From the IMG/VR virus record IMGVR_UViG_3300003886_000652, positions 1-35,341 of that record: a DNA stretch of 35,341 bases; one strand, written 5' to 3'. Shown here piece after piece: positions 15,225 to 23,460 of this stretch (position 1 is the stretch's first letter; every line of letters starts with the position of its first letter). Both the position numbers and the translations under genes were made by a program. The notes beneath the pieces were generated by a model. That model had not been told where the DNA came from. It made no database searches and worked only from the letters and a program-made list of their open reading frames with translations. The DNA is from a virus.

Positions 15225-16510
15225 AGCGGGAATGGGGAGAACTTTACAGAGATAAAGGCATCTTGAAAAAATGGTATCCCATCCACGAAGGCCAAAGGGA
15301 TATCTTAAATTCAACCGCCCGCTTTCGAGCAATCATATCAGGGGTGTCGGCTGGAAAAACAACTTGCGGTGCTTTAGACCTTTCGAGAAAGGTTGCGGAG
15401 AAACCCAACGGCAAGTTTCTTATCATTGCCCCTACCTTCAAGATTCTTGATTCTGCAACCTTGCCAACTTTTTTTAACACCATTGCAGATACAAGCCTGC
15501 AAGGTAAATACAAAATTGCGGCTCGTGAATATCACCTTCCCACGGGCGGCATTATTTATTGCCGCTCTGGCGAACATGCCGACAGTTTCGAGGGGTTGCA
15601 GATAGATGGCGGGGTTTGGCTTGATGAAGGCGGTAACGTCTCAATCAAAGTTTGGCACGCCATCCAAAGAAGAACGGGTTTCTATAAAGCCCCCGTTCTT
15701 ATCACAACAACCCCGTATGCAAATTACTCTTGGTTGTCTGCTGAATTCATCGAGAGACATAAAGAGGGCAACCCAAATTATTACGTTAAGCAATTTGCAT
15801 CGATACTCAACCCAAGTTATGACAAGGACGAATTTGAAAGAGCAAGGCGGGAATTGCCCGAATGGAAGTTTCGCATGTTTTACATGGGCGAATTTGTTGG
15901 TGCGTTGGGTTTGGTCTATCCGGAGTTACCCCGTTGCTATGTCGATATGCCCAAAGATGGCTTGCCCGATGGTCGCTTATATGGCGGGATCGATTGGGGC
16001 GGCGGTACTGCAACAGCCGACCCGTTTAGTGCGTTGGTGGGCTTGCTCGATAAAGATGATGTTCTTTGGGTGTTTTTTGAAAGATACGTTTCAGGGCGGC
16101 AAAATGATTTGTTGCAGAATGCCGGGGCGTTAAGAGACTGGCACCAAGTCTTGCAAAAGAACACGGGCCAAGATGTAAGGTTGTGGCACGCCGATGCGTC
16201 TCGGCCAAACTCCCTTTCTACCTTTCGCAAGGTTGCAGGGTTGACGGTACGCAAGGCCAACAACCAAGCGGGAGCGATAGCCAGCGGTATTGATCTTGTT
16301 ACCAGCCGCATAAGAACGGGCAGGCTAAAGATTATCAAAGGGACAATCAGCGGCATTATCAGGGAACAAGAACTTTACCGTTACCCAACGGGCGACGATG
16401 AAGAAGCCCACGGCGATGTACCAAGAGACAAACACAACCACGCAATGGATGCTCTTAGATATTTGGTAATGGGCATTGATCGGAAACGAAGCACAATCAT
16501 ATCGGTGTAA
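15221..16510 (+). CDS. terL: Terminase large subunit (429 aa)
   Basis: The start codon is TTG, overlapping the previous stop as TTGA and preceded by AGGGGG. Walker A is GVSAGKTT (41-48), Walker B is VWLDE (132-136), and the coupling motif is TTTP (162-165). The C-terminal nuclease carries GIDWG (D258), ADASRP (D325) and HAMDALRY (D410), the three acidic metal ligands of an RNase H-like fold. It is the ATP-driven motor that cuts and packs the phage DNA. All key residues are present. Confidence 0.95.
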   Translation: MKREWGELYRDKGILKKWYPIHEGQRDILNSTARFRAIISGVSAGKTTCGALDLSRKVAEKPNGKFLIIAPTFKILDSATLPTFFNTIADTSLQGKYKIAAREYHLPTGGIIYCRSGEHADSFEGLQIDGGVWLDEGGNVSIKVWHAIQRRTGFYKAPVLITTTPYANYSWLSAEFIERHKEGNPNYYVKQFASILNPSYDKDEFERARRELPEWKFRMFYMGEFVGALGLVYPELPRCYVDMPKDGLPDGRLYGGIDWGGGTATADPFSALVGLLDKDDVLWVFFERYVSGRQNDLLQNAGALRDWHQVLQKNTGQDVRLWHADASRPNSLSTFRKVAGLTVRKANNQAGAIASGIDLVTSRIRTGRLKIIKGTISGIIREQELYRYPTGDDEEAHGDVPRDKHNHAMDALRYLVMGIDRKRSTIISV

Positions 16511-16539
16511 AAACTTTGGCAATTCCATACATAAGAGAT

Positions 16540-16713
16540 ATGGAAGAAGCAGAACAAAATAAAGGTTCTTTTGATGTTATCAACAAGATTGGGAAAGCCA
16601 AGTTGTGTAATGAGACCATTACAGAACCGCAAGCCACAAGCACCAACGATCCTGTTGACCTTGCAGAAATGCAACAGCAGTATCTTTGGCGGTGTACTTT
16701 CGAGGTTCTATGA
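16540..16713 (+). CDS. Small protein between terminase and portal (57 aa)
   Basis: The frame could also open at TTG 16516. The ATG at 16540 is preferred, although its AAGAG motif is very close. The stop TGA overlaps the portal ATG as ATGA, which argues for real, coupled translation. The product (MEEAEQNKGSFDVINKIG...) is acidic at the start and matches no family I know. Confidence 0.5.
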   Translation: MEEAEQNKGSFDVINKIGKAKLCNETITEPQATSTNDPVDLAEMQQQYLWRCTFEVL

Positions 16714-19052
16714 AGAGTTTAACAACAGAAGACATAGTTGAGGTAAAGGGGCATTTCGCATTAAAAGACAGCGGGGCGTTTCCTAGCTTTATCGATAGTT
16801 GGAAAAAACAGAAATCACCAACCCCCGAAAACCTTCTCGCTGAATATGAAAGATATGGGTACGTTTGTGCCAACTTGAATGTTACGGGAATGCTTAACAG
16901 CAAGTTGCGACTCTACACAAACAAGACCGGCAACCGTAAAGGTTCGCCCATCGATCTTGTTAGAAGCAAACGGTTGGTAAATAACCCCCGCTTGAAATTA
17001 CACCTTGCCAGCCAAGCAACGATTGAGGAAATAACAGAACACCCCTTCCTCGATCTTTGGCACAGCCCCAACCCGTTGCATGATGCTTGCGACTTCTTGT
17101 CCTTGTATGGCATCTATAAAGAAATCATCGGGGCGGCATATGTCAAGTTTGTTCCCAACAATGCAGGCACCTTGCAAGAGTGGTGGATTCTCCCAAGCCA
17201 GAACATCAAGCCCATTAAAGATAAGGGGCATGTTGTCGGCTTTAAGTTTGGGCAAGAAGAATACCCCAACAAGCCCACGGGCAACCAACCTTATATTATC
17301 GCCTTCCCCAATGCCAACCCGCACGATCCATACGGGGGCGTTGGTCTGTCGCCATTAAGAGCGGCTTTTGAAAGTGTAACTCTTGAAAGCAAAATGTTGG
17401 CGACCGAGGCGGCAATTCTTGATAACGATGGTAGACCAAGCGGCATTCTTTCCCCTAAAGAAAGTATTGGGGAACACGAGGCCAGACGATGGGAACAGCG
17501 TTACAACGCCAAGTTTAGACAAGGCGGTGCAGGCACGGTAATGGTTACCGATGAAGATGTTAATTTTCAGCCGCTGACCTTTCCACCCAAAGACCTTGCC
17601 GCCCTACAAATCCGACAAGCCAGCAAAGCAGATATTGCTTTGGCCTTTGGCATCCCAACCGCATTGTTGGAAAGCAACCAGTTTAATCGGGCGACTTTGG
17701 AAGCCTCAATTATTCAGCATGTAAGGCAAGCGATTTGGCCACGGCTCCGAGACTTTGAAGCCAAGATAAACAAGCACGTTGTTTCTCTTTATGGCCCCGA
17801 TTTGTTTGTTGCTTTCGATGATCCAAACCCCGAAAGCAAAGACCTTAAAGCGGCATACCTTACAACTCTGGTTGGCGGTCAAATCATTACGCCCAACGAG
17901 GCCCGTTTAGAATTGGATTACAAGCCATTGCCAGAGGGCGAAGAATTGCGTGTTATGCCCGGTCAAGAGGTTTCCACCCAAGAGGTTGAGGAAACATCGA
18001 CAGAGCCAACAGAGATACCAGAGCAAGAGCCAGCGGCGGCGGCATTGAATGGTGCTCAAATTCAAAGCTTGATTGATTTGGCGTTGAACTTGGCCAACCA
18101 AGAGTTGCCACCAGACTCGGTGCGGGGTTTGATTGCGGCGGCTTTCCCATCGCTAACACCCCAGCAAATTAACGCCATCGTAAACCCTTTATTGGGCTTT
18201 GAACCGCCCAAAGAAGAAGAGGCGGCTTCTAGTCCCATTGGCGAACAAGAGCCACCGGAGCCACAACAAGAGCCAGAGCCAGCAACAGAAGACGGCAAGA
18301 GCCTTGTAATACTCAACCAAAAGGCGGTTGGATGGGTACAACCCCCTTCAAGCGATGCTTTGGAAAAATTGGCAACCAAGTTTTTCAAGAAGTATCGGGC
18401 ATCGGCATTAAGCCAACTAAAGAAAGACGTTTCGGCCAATGTGGTAAGGAAAGACTTTCAAGCATTGGATACAGCAAGGGATGAATTGGCGGCGGATGCT
18501 CAACCGATCATTGAAATTTTTATGAGCGAAGGGGCCAAAGAATTGATTCAAAGGGTTGGCGTTGATCCTGATATTTTCGACGTTACCAACCCGGAAGTTA
18601 AAGAGGCGATAGAACAAGCCGCCTTTGATTTTGCAGACAGCACCAACCAAGCCACAACAATGAGTTTGAATGATGCAATTGACAAATTGCGGGAACAGCT
18701 AGGCGACAGCTTGGACGCTGGTGCAAGACTGCACGAGATGACAAGTAAGGTAAACGAAATTTTTGACAGCCTAGAAAAACATCAAGCCAAGTTGATTGCC
18801 CAGACAGAGGCAAGCAGGGCACACCATGAAGGCCAGAGAGCGGCGGCAATTGAAAGCGGAATTGTAAAAGGTTTTGAACTTTTACTTTCTCCCGATGCTT
18901 GCCCCGTTTGTGTTGGTGTCTTTAACAAGAACAAACGCATTGGGCTTGATGGTTACTTTGTTGAGGGCGAGGGCGTGTATGGTAATCGGCTTGTTCCGAT
19001 CCATCCCAATTGCCGTTGCACGATGCTAGAGGTTTTGGACATTCAAGCATAA
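16710..19052 (+). CDS. Portal protein fused to MuF-like minor head domain (780 aa)
   Basis: The ATG at 16710 (after GAGG, overlapping the previous stop) is chosen over a TTG at 16686. The first about 430 residues are an HK97-type portal: HPFLDLWHSPNPLHD, GLSPLRAAFESVTLE, IALAFGIPTALLES. Next is a Pro/Glu-rich linker (about 430-540). The C-terminal part has the MuF pattern, QTEASRAHHEGQR, then CPVC and IHPNCRCT near the end. The portal ring is the DNA gate at the capsid vertex, and MuF proteins are minor head components, often encoded by a separate gene. The fusion is in one uninterrupted frame. Confidence 0.9.
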   Translation: MKSLTTEDIVEVKGHFALKDSGAFPSFIDSWKKQKSPTPENLLAEYERYGYVCANLNVTGMLNSKLRLYTNKTGNRKGSPIDLVRSKRLVNNPRLKLHLASQATIEEITEHPFLDLWHSPNPLHDACDFLSLYGIYKEIIGAAYVKFVPNNAGTLQEWWILPSQNIKPIKDKGHVVGFKFGQEEYPNKPTGNQPYIIAFPNANPHDPYGGVGLSPLRAAFESVTLESKMLATEAAILDNDGRPSGILSPKESIGEHEARRWEQRYNAKFRQGGAGTVMVTDEDVNFQPLTFPPKDLAALQIRQASKADIALAFGIPTALLESNQFNRATLEASIIQHVRQAIWPRLRDFEAKINKHVVSLYGPDLFVAFDDPNPESKDLKAAYLTTLVGGQIITPNEARLELDYKPLPEGEELRVMPGQEVSTQEVEETSTEPTEIPEQEPAAAALNGAQIQSLIDLALNLANQELPPDSVRGLIAAAFPSLTPQQINAIVNPLLGFEPPKEEEAASSPIGEQEPPEPQQEPEPATEDGKSLVILNQKAVGWVQPPSSDALEKLATKFFKKYRASALSQLKKDVSANVVRKDFQALDTARDELAADAQPIIEIFMSEGAKELIQRVGVDPDIFDVTNPEVKEAIEQAAFDFADSTNQATTMSLNDAIDKLREQLGDSLDAGARLHEMTSKVNEIFDSLEKHQAKLIAQTEASRAHHEGQRAAAIESGIVKGFELLLSPDACPVCVGVFNKNKRIGLDGYFVEGEGVYGNRLVPIHPNCRCTMLEVLDIQA

Positions 19053-19059
19053 ATAGAAT

Positions 19060-19272
19060 ATGCCAAGAATTACGGGGGATGATTTGAACAAGTTACTAAA
19101 CATCGAATGGAACAAGATATTAAAAGGGGCTTTGATTGCATCTGCTGGTTGCGGTCTTACTTACCTTTCGGAGTGGGCAAGCAATGCAGACTTCGGAGAG
19201 ATGGCACCTATCGTAACTGCTTTGTTTGCGGTTGCTGTAAATATATTCCGCAAGATTGGCTCGGCAAAATGA
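19060..19272 (+). CDS. Small membrane protein, holin-like candidate (70 aa)
   Basis: Two hydrophobic stretches (about 21-37, ILKGALIASAGCGLTYL, and about 47-64, MAPIVTALFAVAVNIF) are separated by a short acidic loop, and the ends are charged. Size and topology fit a class II holin, but no endolysin gene is recognised nearby, and the place between portal and gp10-like genes is unusual for lysis. It overlaps the next gene as ATGA. Confidence 0.6.
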   Translation: MPRITGDDLNKLLNIEWNKILKGALIASAGCGLTYLSEWASNADFGEMAPIVTALFAVAVNIFRKIGSAK

Positions 19273-19487
19273 ACGAGTCTTTTGAACAATGGAAAGAAAG
19301 AAGAGACAGCGGGTGCATATCACTTGAGGTTGCGTGCGTTTCGGACATTATGCAAGAACTGATTTTGCGTAAAGAGTCTGTCTTGATCTATGTTCCCAAC
19401 CACGAAACACAAGAGTTGAAAACTTATACATCGTTGCCGCACGATGCGATGGTTTTTGCAAGAGTTGTTAAACCTTTGGGGGGATGA
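19269..19487 (+). CDS. Small phage protein of unknown function (72 aa)
   Basis: The ATG at 19269 overlaps the preceding stop (ATGA). The sequence MNESFEQWKERRDSG...CVSDIMQELI...YVPNHETQELKTY is mixed alpha/beta. The stop overlaps the start of the gp10-like gene, so the three genes are translationally coupled. No family is recognised; a head-tail accessory role is guessed from position only. Confidence 0.6.
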   Translation: MNESFEQWKERRDSGCISLEVACVSDIMQELILRKESVLIYVPNHETQELKTYTSLPHDAMVFARVVKPLGG

Positions 19488-19861
19488 TGGCGAGCGATTT
19501 CATTAGCAAGATCAAATGGCACGGCGATGAATTCTTTAAGAAGTTAAAAGAGGAAGAAGCCCGCAACTTAGAACGGGCGGCAATCTTTTTGAAAAACGAA
19601 GTTAAGAAAAACATTTCAGAGGCACCCCCAGCAAGTAAGGCGGGCGAGTTTCCCCATAGAGAAGATGGCGAGTTGCGTCGATCTATTGCCCACGAAGTAG
19701 ACAAAAACAAAATGGTTGCCAGAGTGGGAACCAACAAAGTCTATGGGCGGTACTTGGAATTGGGAACCAACGAAATGGCGGCAAGACCTTTCTTGCGGCC
19801 AACGCTGGCAAAGAACCGCAGAACGATTAGAAAACTTCTTACACGCAAACCAAACATTTAA
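19487..19861 (+). CDS. HK97 gp10-like head-tail protein (124 aa)
   Basis: Start ATG 19487 is taken; ATG 19484 is equally possible. A long N-terminal helix (FKKLKEEEARNLERAAIFLK) is followed by RRSIAHEV, YGRYLELGT and AARPFLRPTL, the typical C-terminal signature of gp10-like minor tail or joining proteins. It is convergent with the HNH endonuclease gene, overlapping it by 4 bases. Confidence 0.8.
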   Translation: MASDFISKIKWHGDEFFKKLKEEEARNLERAAIFLKNEVKKNISEAPPASKAGEFPHREDGELRRSIAHEVDKNKMVARVGTNKVYGRYLELGTNEMAARPFLRPTLAKNRRTIRKLLTRKPNI

Positions 19862-20370
19862 TTAAGGTGTTGGTGGCATTGTGTAACAAACGCCAAGAAC
19901 TCTTGCTCTGAATAATTGTGCTTCGCAATGTTTACCCATTTGTGTACCCATTGCAAATTGCCAATGTCGTTTGTTCCGCCTTTTGATATTGGTATTTTGT
20001 GGTCAAGCGAAGCGTTGGTGCCAACTTTTAACAGTATGCCAGTATAAGGGCAACGGCATTTTTGCCTTAAATAGAGAGCGGCAATTTCCATGCCTCGCTT
20101 TTGCGAGCCAAGTCTTTTAGATGCCGTAGCCTTAAACGTACATATCTCACAGCGTTTAGACTCATTGTTAGCACGACGCTTTCCGCATCGCCCACAATGC
20201 CCGCTTTCAATCCAACGCAAACGCCTTTGCTTGTCCGCCATTGTATCAAGGCACACTTGGCACATTGTTTTGTTTATGACGAACGGATATTTTCCACAAT
20301 GGCAACAAAGACCAGCCTCGTGAAACCTTTTGCTACGCATTCTCTCAAGCATCAAATATTGTGATATCAT
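19858..20370 (-). CDS. HNH endonuclease with zinc fingers, on the opposite strand (170 aa)
   Basis: AGAGG precedes the ATG. Cysteine pairs C22/C25, C37/C40, C59/C62, C74/C77 and C105/C107 suggest treble-clef or ribbon zinc sites. The HNH core is SLDHKIPISKGGTNDIGNLQ (121-140) with D123-H124, N138 and later H143/H151. Free-standing HNH nucleases in phages are often selfish homing genes. Being inverted inside an otherwise one-directional head operon, between gp10-like and protease genes, supports recent insertion. Confidence 0.85.
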   Translation of the reverse strand: MISQYLMLERMRSKRFHEAGLCCHCGKYPFVINKTMCQVCLDTMADKQRRLRWIESGHCGRCGKRRANNESKRCEICTFKATASKRLGSQKRGMEIAALYLRQKCRCPYTGILLKVGTNASLDHKIPISKGGTNDIGNLQWVHKWVNIAKHNYSEQEFLAFVTQCHQHLN

Positions 20371-20403
20371 GGCACCTCTTTATGAATACCTAATGTATCA
20401 ACT

Positions 20404-20434
20404 ATGACAAAATAGTGCAATAACAACTAGATAC
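20404..20434 (+). promoter_or_regulatory. Leaderless promoter of the prohead protease gene
   Basis: ATGACA (20404-20409) and TAGATA (20428-20433) are 18 bases apart. The ATG at 20439 follows the box after 5 bases with no room for a Shine-Dalgarno site. It restores expression after the inverted HNH gene. Confidence 0.55.
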
Positions 20435-20438
20435 TATC

Positions 20439-21293
20439 ATGGATATTCACAAACGATATAAACGTAAAGATTGTGCTATTGGCCCGTTGGGTTTTCCGCA
20501 ACGAGATCAAGCCGCAAGGGTGCTAGAAGCACAACTTAAAGAGGCAGAGAAAAACGGAATTGGATACAAGCGGGCTTTCATCGCCAACAAGCCAACCGAA
20601 TTACAAGAGGGCGAACGGGCAGACATTTCGATTATCACTAGTAATGTTGTCGATAGAGATAACGAGGTAGTGCTTGCAAGTGGGGCAGACCTTAAACAGT
20701 TTGAAGCCAACCCGGTCATTACATGGGGCCACGATTACAGCAAAGCACCGATAGGTCGTGCAGTGTGGGTTAAGTTTGAACCGACACGATCCAAAGCCCA
20801 ATACATCAAAGCAAAAATTGAGTATGCCCCGCAAGATTCAAACCCTCTTGCCGATACCGCTTGGCAGTTGGTCAAGGCGGGTTTCTTAAAAGGTAAGAGC
20901 ATTGGATTTTTGCCAATGGAAATCAGCCCGCCCAGCCAAAAAGAAATTGACAAACAGCCAGACCTTGAAGGGGTGCGTAATGTTATCCGCAAATGGTCTT
21001 TGTTCGAGGTAGCCGTTGCAACCGTTCCCGCTAATCCTACGGCTCTTGTTGAGTCTGTTGCAAAAGGCGAATTGATCTTGCCCGATTATCTGATTGAAGA
21101 AATGGGTTTGACCATGCCCCAAGAAGATGTTGTGGAATTCAAACTTTGGGATTGGGACGAACAACCAGAACCACAAACTAAAGAGACGTTACCCCAACCG
21201 AAAGTTACAAGACGTTGGCGGGATGTTGAAAGCAAAGTCTTACAAAGTCTTACAACTGAAAACGAATTGATGCGAAAGATAACAGGAAAATAA
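20439..21293 (+). CDS. HK97-family prohead protease (284 aa)
   Basis: The catalytic residues fit the H-S-E arrangement of the S78 family: TWGHD (H98), GKSIGFLP (S154) and LFEVAVATVPANP (E190). Together with NPVITWGHD...APIGRAV this is characteristic. The first about 45 residues are a basic/helical extension. It matures the capsid by cleaving scaffold segments. The gene stands directly before the major capsid gene. Confidence 0.9.
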   Translation: MDIHKRYKRKDCAIGPLGFPQRDQAARVLEAQLKEAEKNGIGYKRAFIANKPTELQEGERADISIITSNVVDRDNEVVLASGADLKQFEANPVITWGHDYSKAPIGRAVWVKFEPTRSKAQYIKAKIEYAPQDSNPLADTAWQLVKAGFLKGKSIGFLPMEISPPSQKEIDKQPDLEGVRNVIRKWSLFEVAVATVPANPTALVESVAKGELILPDYLIEEMGLTMPQEDVVEFKLWDWDEQPEPQTKETLPQPKVTRRWRDVESKVLQSLTTENELMRKITGK

Positions 21294-21357
21294 AAGCGTT
21301 ATGGGATAATGCCATTTCCCATTCTCCTTGTCGTTTTGAAAGCGGCAATAATCCTAG

Positions 21358-21390
21358 CCGCTCTTGCTTGTTGCAAGGGCGGTTTTTTTT
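21358..21390 (+). terminator. Rho-independent terminator before the capsid gene
   Basis: CCGCTCTTGC (21358-21367) pairs with GCAAGGGCGG (21373-21382), one G-T pair, 5-base loop, followed by eight T. Its left arm repeats the CCGCTCTTGC of the terminators at 3064 and 3533. Confidence 0.85.
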
Positions 21391-21419
21391 ATGCCTCAAC
21401 AAAAACGAAAGGCACGGCA

Positions 21420-21427
21420 CTAGATAC
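21420..21427 (+). promoter_or_regulatory. Late promoter element CTAGATAC upstream of the capsid gene
   Basis: The element follows the terminator by about 30 bases, in the same order as at 23347 and 25810. No good -35 box is seen (AACAAA at 17 bases). The leader to the ATG at 21554 is about 120 bases. Confidence 0.45.
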
Positions 21428-21553
21428 CTCTGCTGAATCAATTAGGCACCGACCACTGATAACAACAGGCTTAGCGGCTGGAGTTGTTGCGATGCGAAGG
21501 GCTGGCGATTGGTGAGCGAAACAATTTTTCACTTACCAAATGTAGAGGTATCA

Positions 21554-22816
21554 ATGAATACAAAGTATGTAAAAATGCTTAACGATTTTGGAGACGATCA
21601 CGCCAAGGGCGAAGTCTATGAGATTGATAACGAAACAGCCGATAAATGGGTTGGGGCTGGATTGGCAGAAATCGACAACCCACAAGATGAATTGCTTGGC
21701 AAGTTTAGCAAAGCCCTTGAAGAAAGGGATGCAAAACTTATTGAGAAACTAAGCGATGCAGTCAAGGTAAACAGCCAGCCGCCTAGCGTCAAAGTCTTAC
21801 GAGACGAGACCGACAAGCAGAAATGCTTTGGCGATTTTGTTAAAGCAGTTGCCAAAGATGATGCCGAGAGACTGGCGAAGGTTTACGGTTCACAGAAAGC
21901 AACCTTGACCGAAAGCAGCGGTTCACAGGGTGGATACCTTGTGCCAACTGATTACCGAAATGAACTTCTTTCTATTGATGGGTATTCCCCAATTGTTCGA
22001 GACCGAGCAAACGTGGTGCCTGTTTCTGTTGAGAAGATCAAATGGCCCGCATTAAATCAAAGCGGCTCCCTTAGTGGTGCTGACTCTAATTTCTATGGCG
22101 GCGTAAAAATGACTTGGGCGGATGAAAATGATTCCGCAACAGAAACCAACCAAACCTTCAAAGAAATTGAACTTGTTGTTAATCGCCTTTCGGCTTACAC
22201 GCAAGTTTCAAATCACTTGTTGCAAGATTCGCCAATTTCAGTTGATGCCCTAGTGCGTCAACAATTCGCATTGGCAATTGGTCAACATCTTGATTACCAG
22301 TTTTTGCGAGGCGATGGTGTCGGCAAACCTCTTGGGGCGTTGTCTGGTTCTGGTTCAATCTCTGTTACCAGAACAACATCAACACGCTTTAAGTTGGCGG
22401 ATGCGGCCAACATGATTAAGCGGCTTCCCGCTTCAAGCATGGCAAACGCTGTTTGGGTAATGAGCCAATCGGTTCTTTCTGAATTGGTGCAACTTGTGGA
22501 CGCTGGCAACAACAGTGTTTACATGCCGAATGTGCAACCGGGAATTAACTTCTCGCTGTTTGGATTACCTGTAATGATTACAGAAAACTTACCCGCTCTT
22601 GGTACTGCAAAGGATGTTTGCCTTTGCGATTTCAGCAAATACATTATTGCCGAAAATCAAGACGTTACCATTTCGGTTAGCGAGCATGTTGCTTTCTTAA
22701 CCAACAAACAAACCTTTAAGGTTGACATGCGGCTCGATGGGCAACCGCAACTCGACAATGCAATTACGCTTGCCGATGGTGCAACCACAATCAGCCCGTT
22801 TGTCTACTTGACATAA
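21554..22816 (+). CDS. Major capsid protein, HK97 fold (420 aa)
   Basis: The ATG at 21554 follows AGAGG; a frame extension to 21509 is unlikely. The first about 110 residues are charged (YVKMLNDFGDDHAKGEVYEI, then a coiled helix) and probably act as the scaffold-like delta segment cut by the protease. The capsid domain starts near SGSQGGYLVPTDYRNELL and continues with RVVPVS-like strands, TYTQVSNHLLQDS-like region and FLRGDGVGKPLG. It forms the icosahedral shell. Confidence 0.9.
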   Translation: MNTKYVKMLNDFGDDHAKGEVYEIDNETADKWVGAGLAEIDNPQDELLGKFSKALEERDAKLIEKLSDAVKVNSQPPSVKVLRDETDKQKCFGDFVKAVAKDDAERLAKVYGSQKATLTESSGSQGGYLVPTDYRNELLSIDGYSPIVRDRANVVPVSVEKIKWPALNQSGSLSGADSNFYGGVKMTWADENDSATETNQTFKEIELVVNRLSAYTQVSNHLLQDSPISVDALVRQQFALAIGQHLDYQFLRGDGVGKPLGALSGSGSISVTRTTSTRFKLADAANMIKRLPASSMANAVWVMSQSVLSELVQLVDAGNNSVYMPNVQPGINFSLFGLPVMITENLPALGTAKDVCLCDFSKYIIAENQDVTISVSEHVAFLTNKQTFKVDMRLDGQPQLDNAITLADGATTISPFVYLT

Positions 22817-22830
22817 TAAGGGGGTTTTCA

Positions 22831-23265
22831 ATGTCAAATAAATTATCTGATAACCTTGCAGTTGTTGCCGTAGTTGATCCTCTGTTGAGGGACAACGCAG
22901 CCGGTACTTCTGATTGGGCAGGAATGGCCAAGCACAGCAAGATCATGTTTGTGATTGCCGTAGGTGCAACCGATACAACGGTTGATGCCAAGTTGCAAGA
23001 AGCCACCGATTCCAGCGGAACGGGTGCGACTGATTTAAGCGGTAAAGCGATTACCCAACTTGGGGCAACAGACGATAACAAACAAGTTATCATTGAAGTT
23101 GACGCCTCGGAACTTTCGAGCGGCTTTGATTTTGTTGCTTGTGTGGTAACAAGTGGTGACGGCACAGCGGGTGCCGATACTTGCGTTATCGCTCTTGCAG
23201 GCGATGCACGATACAACCCGGCAAGCGGCTATGATCTAGCCAGCGTTGCAGAGATTGTTTCTTAA
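22831..23265 (+). CDS. Probable head decoration protein (144 aa)
   Basis: AAGGGGG precedes the ATG, 14 bp after the capsid gene. The sequence is Ala/Asp/Thr-rich and beta-like (AVVAVVDPLLRDNAAGTSDW, KIMFVIAVGATDTTVDAKLQ, FDFVACVV, GDARYNPASGYDLASV). Position and composition fit a capsid-coating protein produced in amounts equal to the shell protein. A terminator follows directly. The family is recalled from phage structural sets but not named. Confidence 0.65.
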   Translation: MSNKLSDNLAVVAVVDPLLRDNAAGTSDWAGMAKHSKIMFVIAVGATDTTVDAKLQEATDSSGTGATDLSGKAITQLGATDDNKQVIIEVDASELSSGFDFVACVVTSGDGTAGADTCVIALAGDARYNPASGYDLASVAEIVS

Positions 23266-23281
23266 TCCTTTGTTGATTCTT

Positions 23282-23317
23282 AAAACCCTCGTCTTGAATA
23301 AAGGCGGGGGTTTTTTT
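23282..23317 (+). terminator. Strong Rho-independent terminator
   Basis: AAAACCCTCGTCTT (23282-23295) pairs with AAGGCGGGGGTTTT (23301-23314) using G-T pairs, 5-base loop, followed by a T run. It separates the capsid transcript from the connector transcript. Confidence 0.85.
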
Positions 23318-23324
23318 GTGTCTA

Positions 23325-23354
23325 TTGAAAATAGAGATACTCCACCCTAGATAC
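23325..23354 (+). promoter_or_regulatory. Leaderless promoter of the connector operon
   Basis: TTGAAA (23325-23330) and TAGATA (23348-23353) are exactly 17 bases apart, the best-formed copy of the TAGATAC promoter. The ATG at 23359 follows after 5 bases. Confidence 0.65.
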
Positions 23355-23358
23355 CCGT

Positions 23359-23460
23359 ATGCAATCAACACCAAAGAATAAAGCAATGAAGAAGGCTCCC
23401 AAGTTGAAGGGGCGGCGTAACCAACTGGTTACAACCAAACAGAAACAGGGGGACAAATGA
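23359..23460 (+). CDS. 33-residue strongly basic leaderless peptide
   Basis: An ATG 5 bases after the TAGATA box opens MQSTPKNKAMKKAPK...QKQGDK, with over a third Lys and Arg. The stop overlaps the next gene's ATG (ATGA) and the GGGGG ribosome binding site of that gene lies inside it. Both facts support real translation. It might bind DNA or the capsid interior, or only couple translation. Confidence 0.5.
   Translation: MQSTPKNKAMKKAPKLKGRRNQLVTTKQKQGDK

Noticed and set aside
14574-15332. 252-codon minus-strand frame over the terminase start
   Set aside because: Covers three well-supported genes in the other direction and has no family pattern.
21309-21515. 68-codon frame with a hydrophobic N-terminus resembling a membrane peptide
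   Set aside because: It contains the terminator at 21358-21390 and the TAGATAC element; the hydrophobic part is probably by chance, though a small peptide is not fully excluded.
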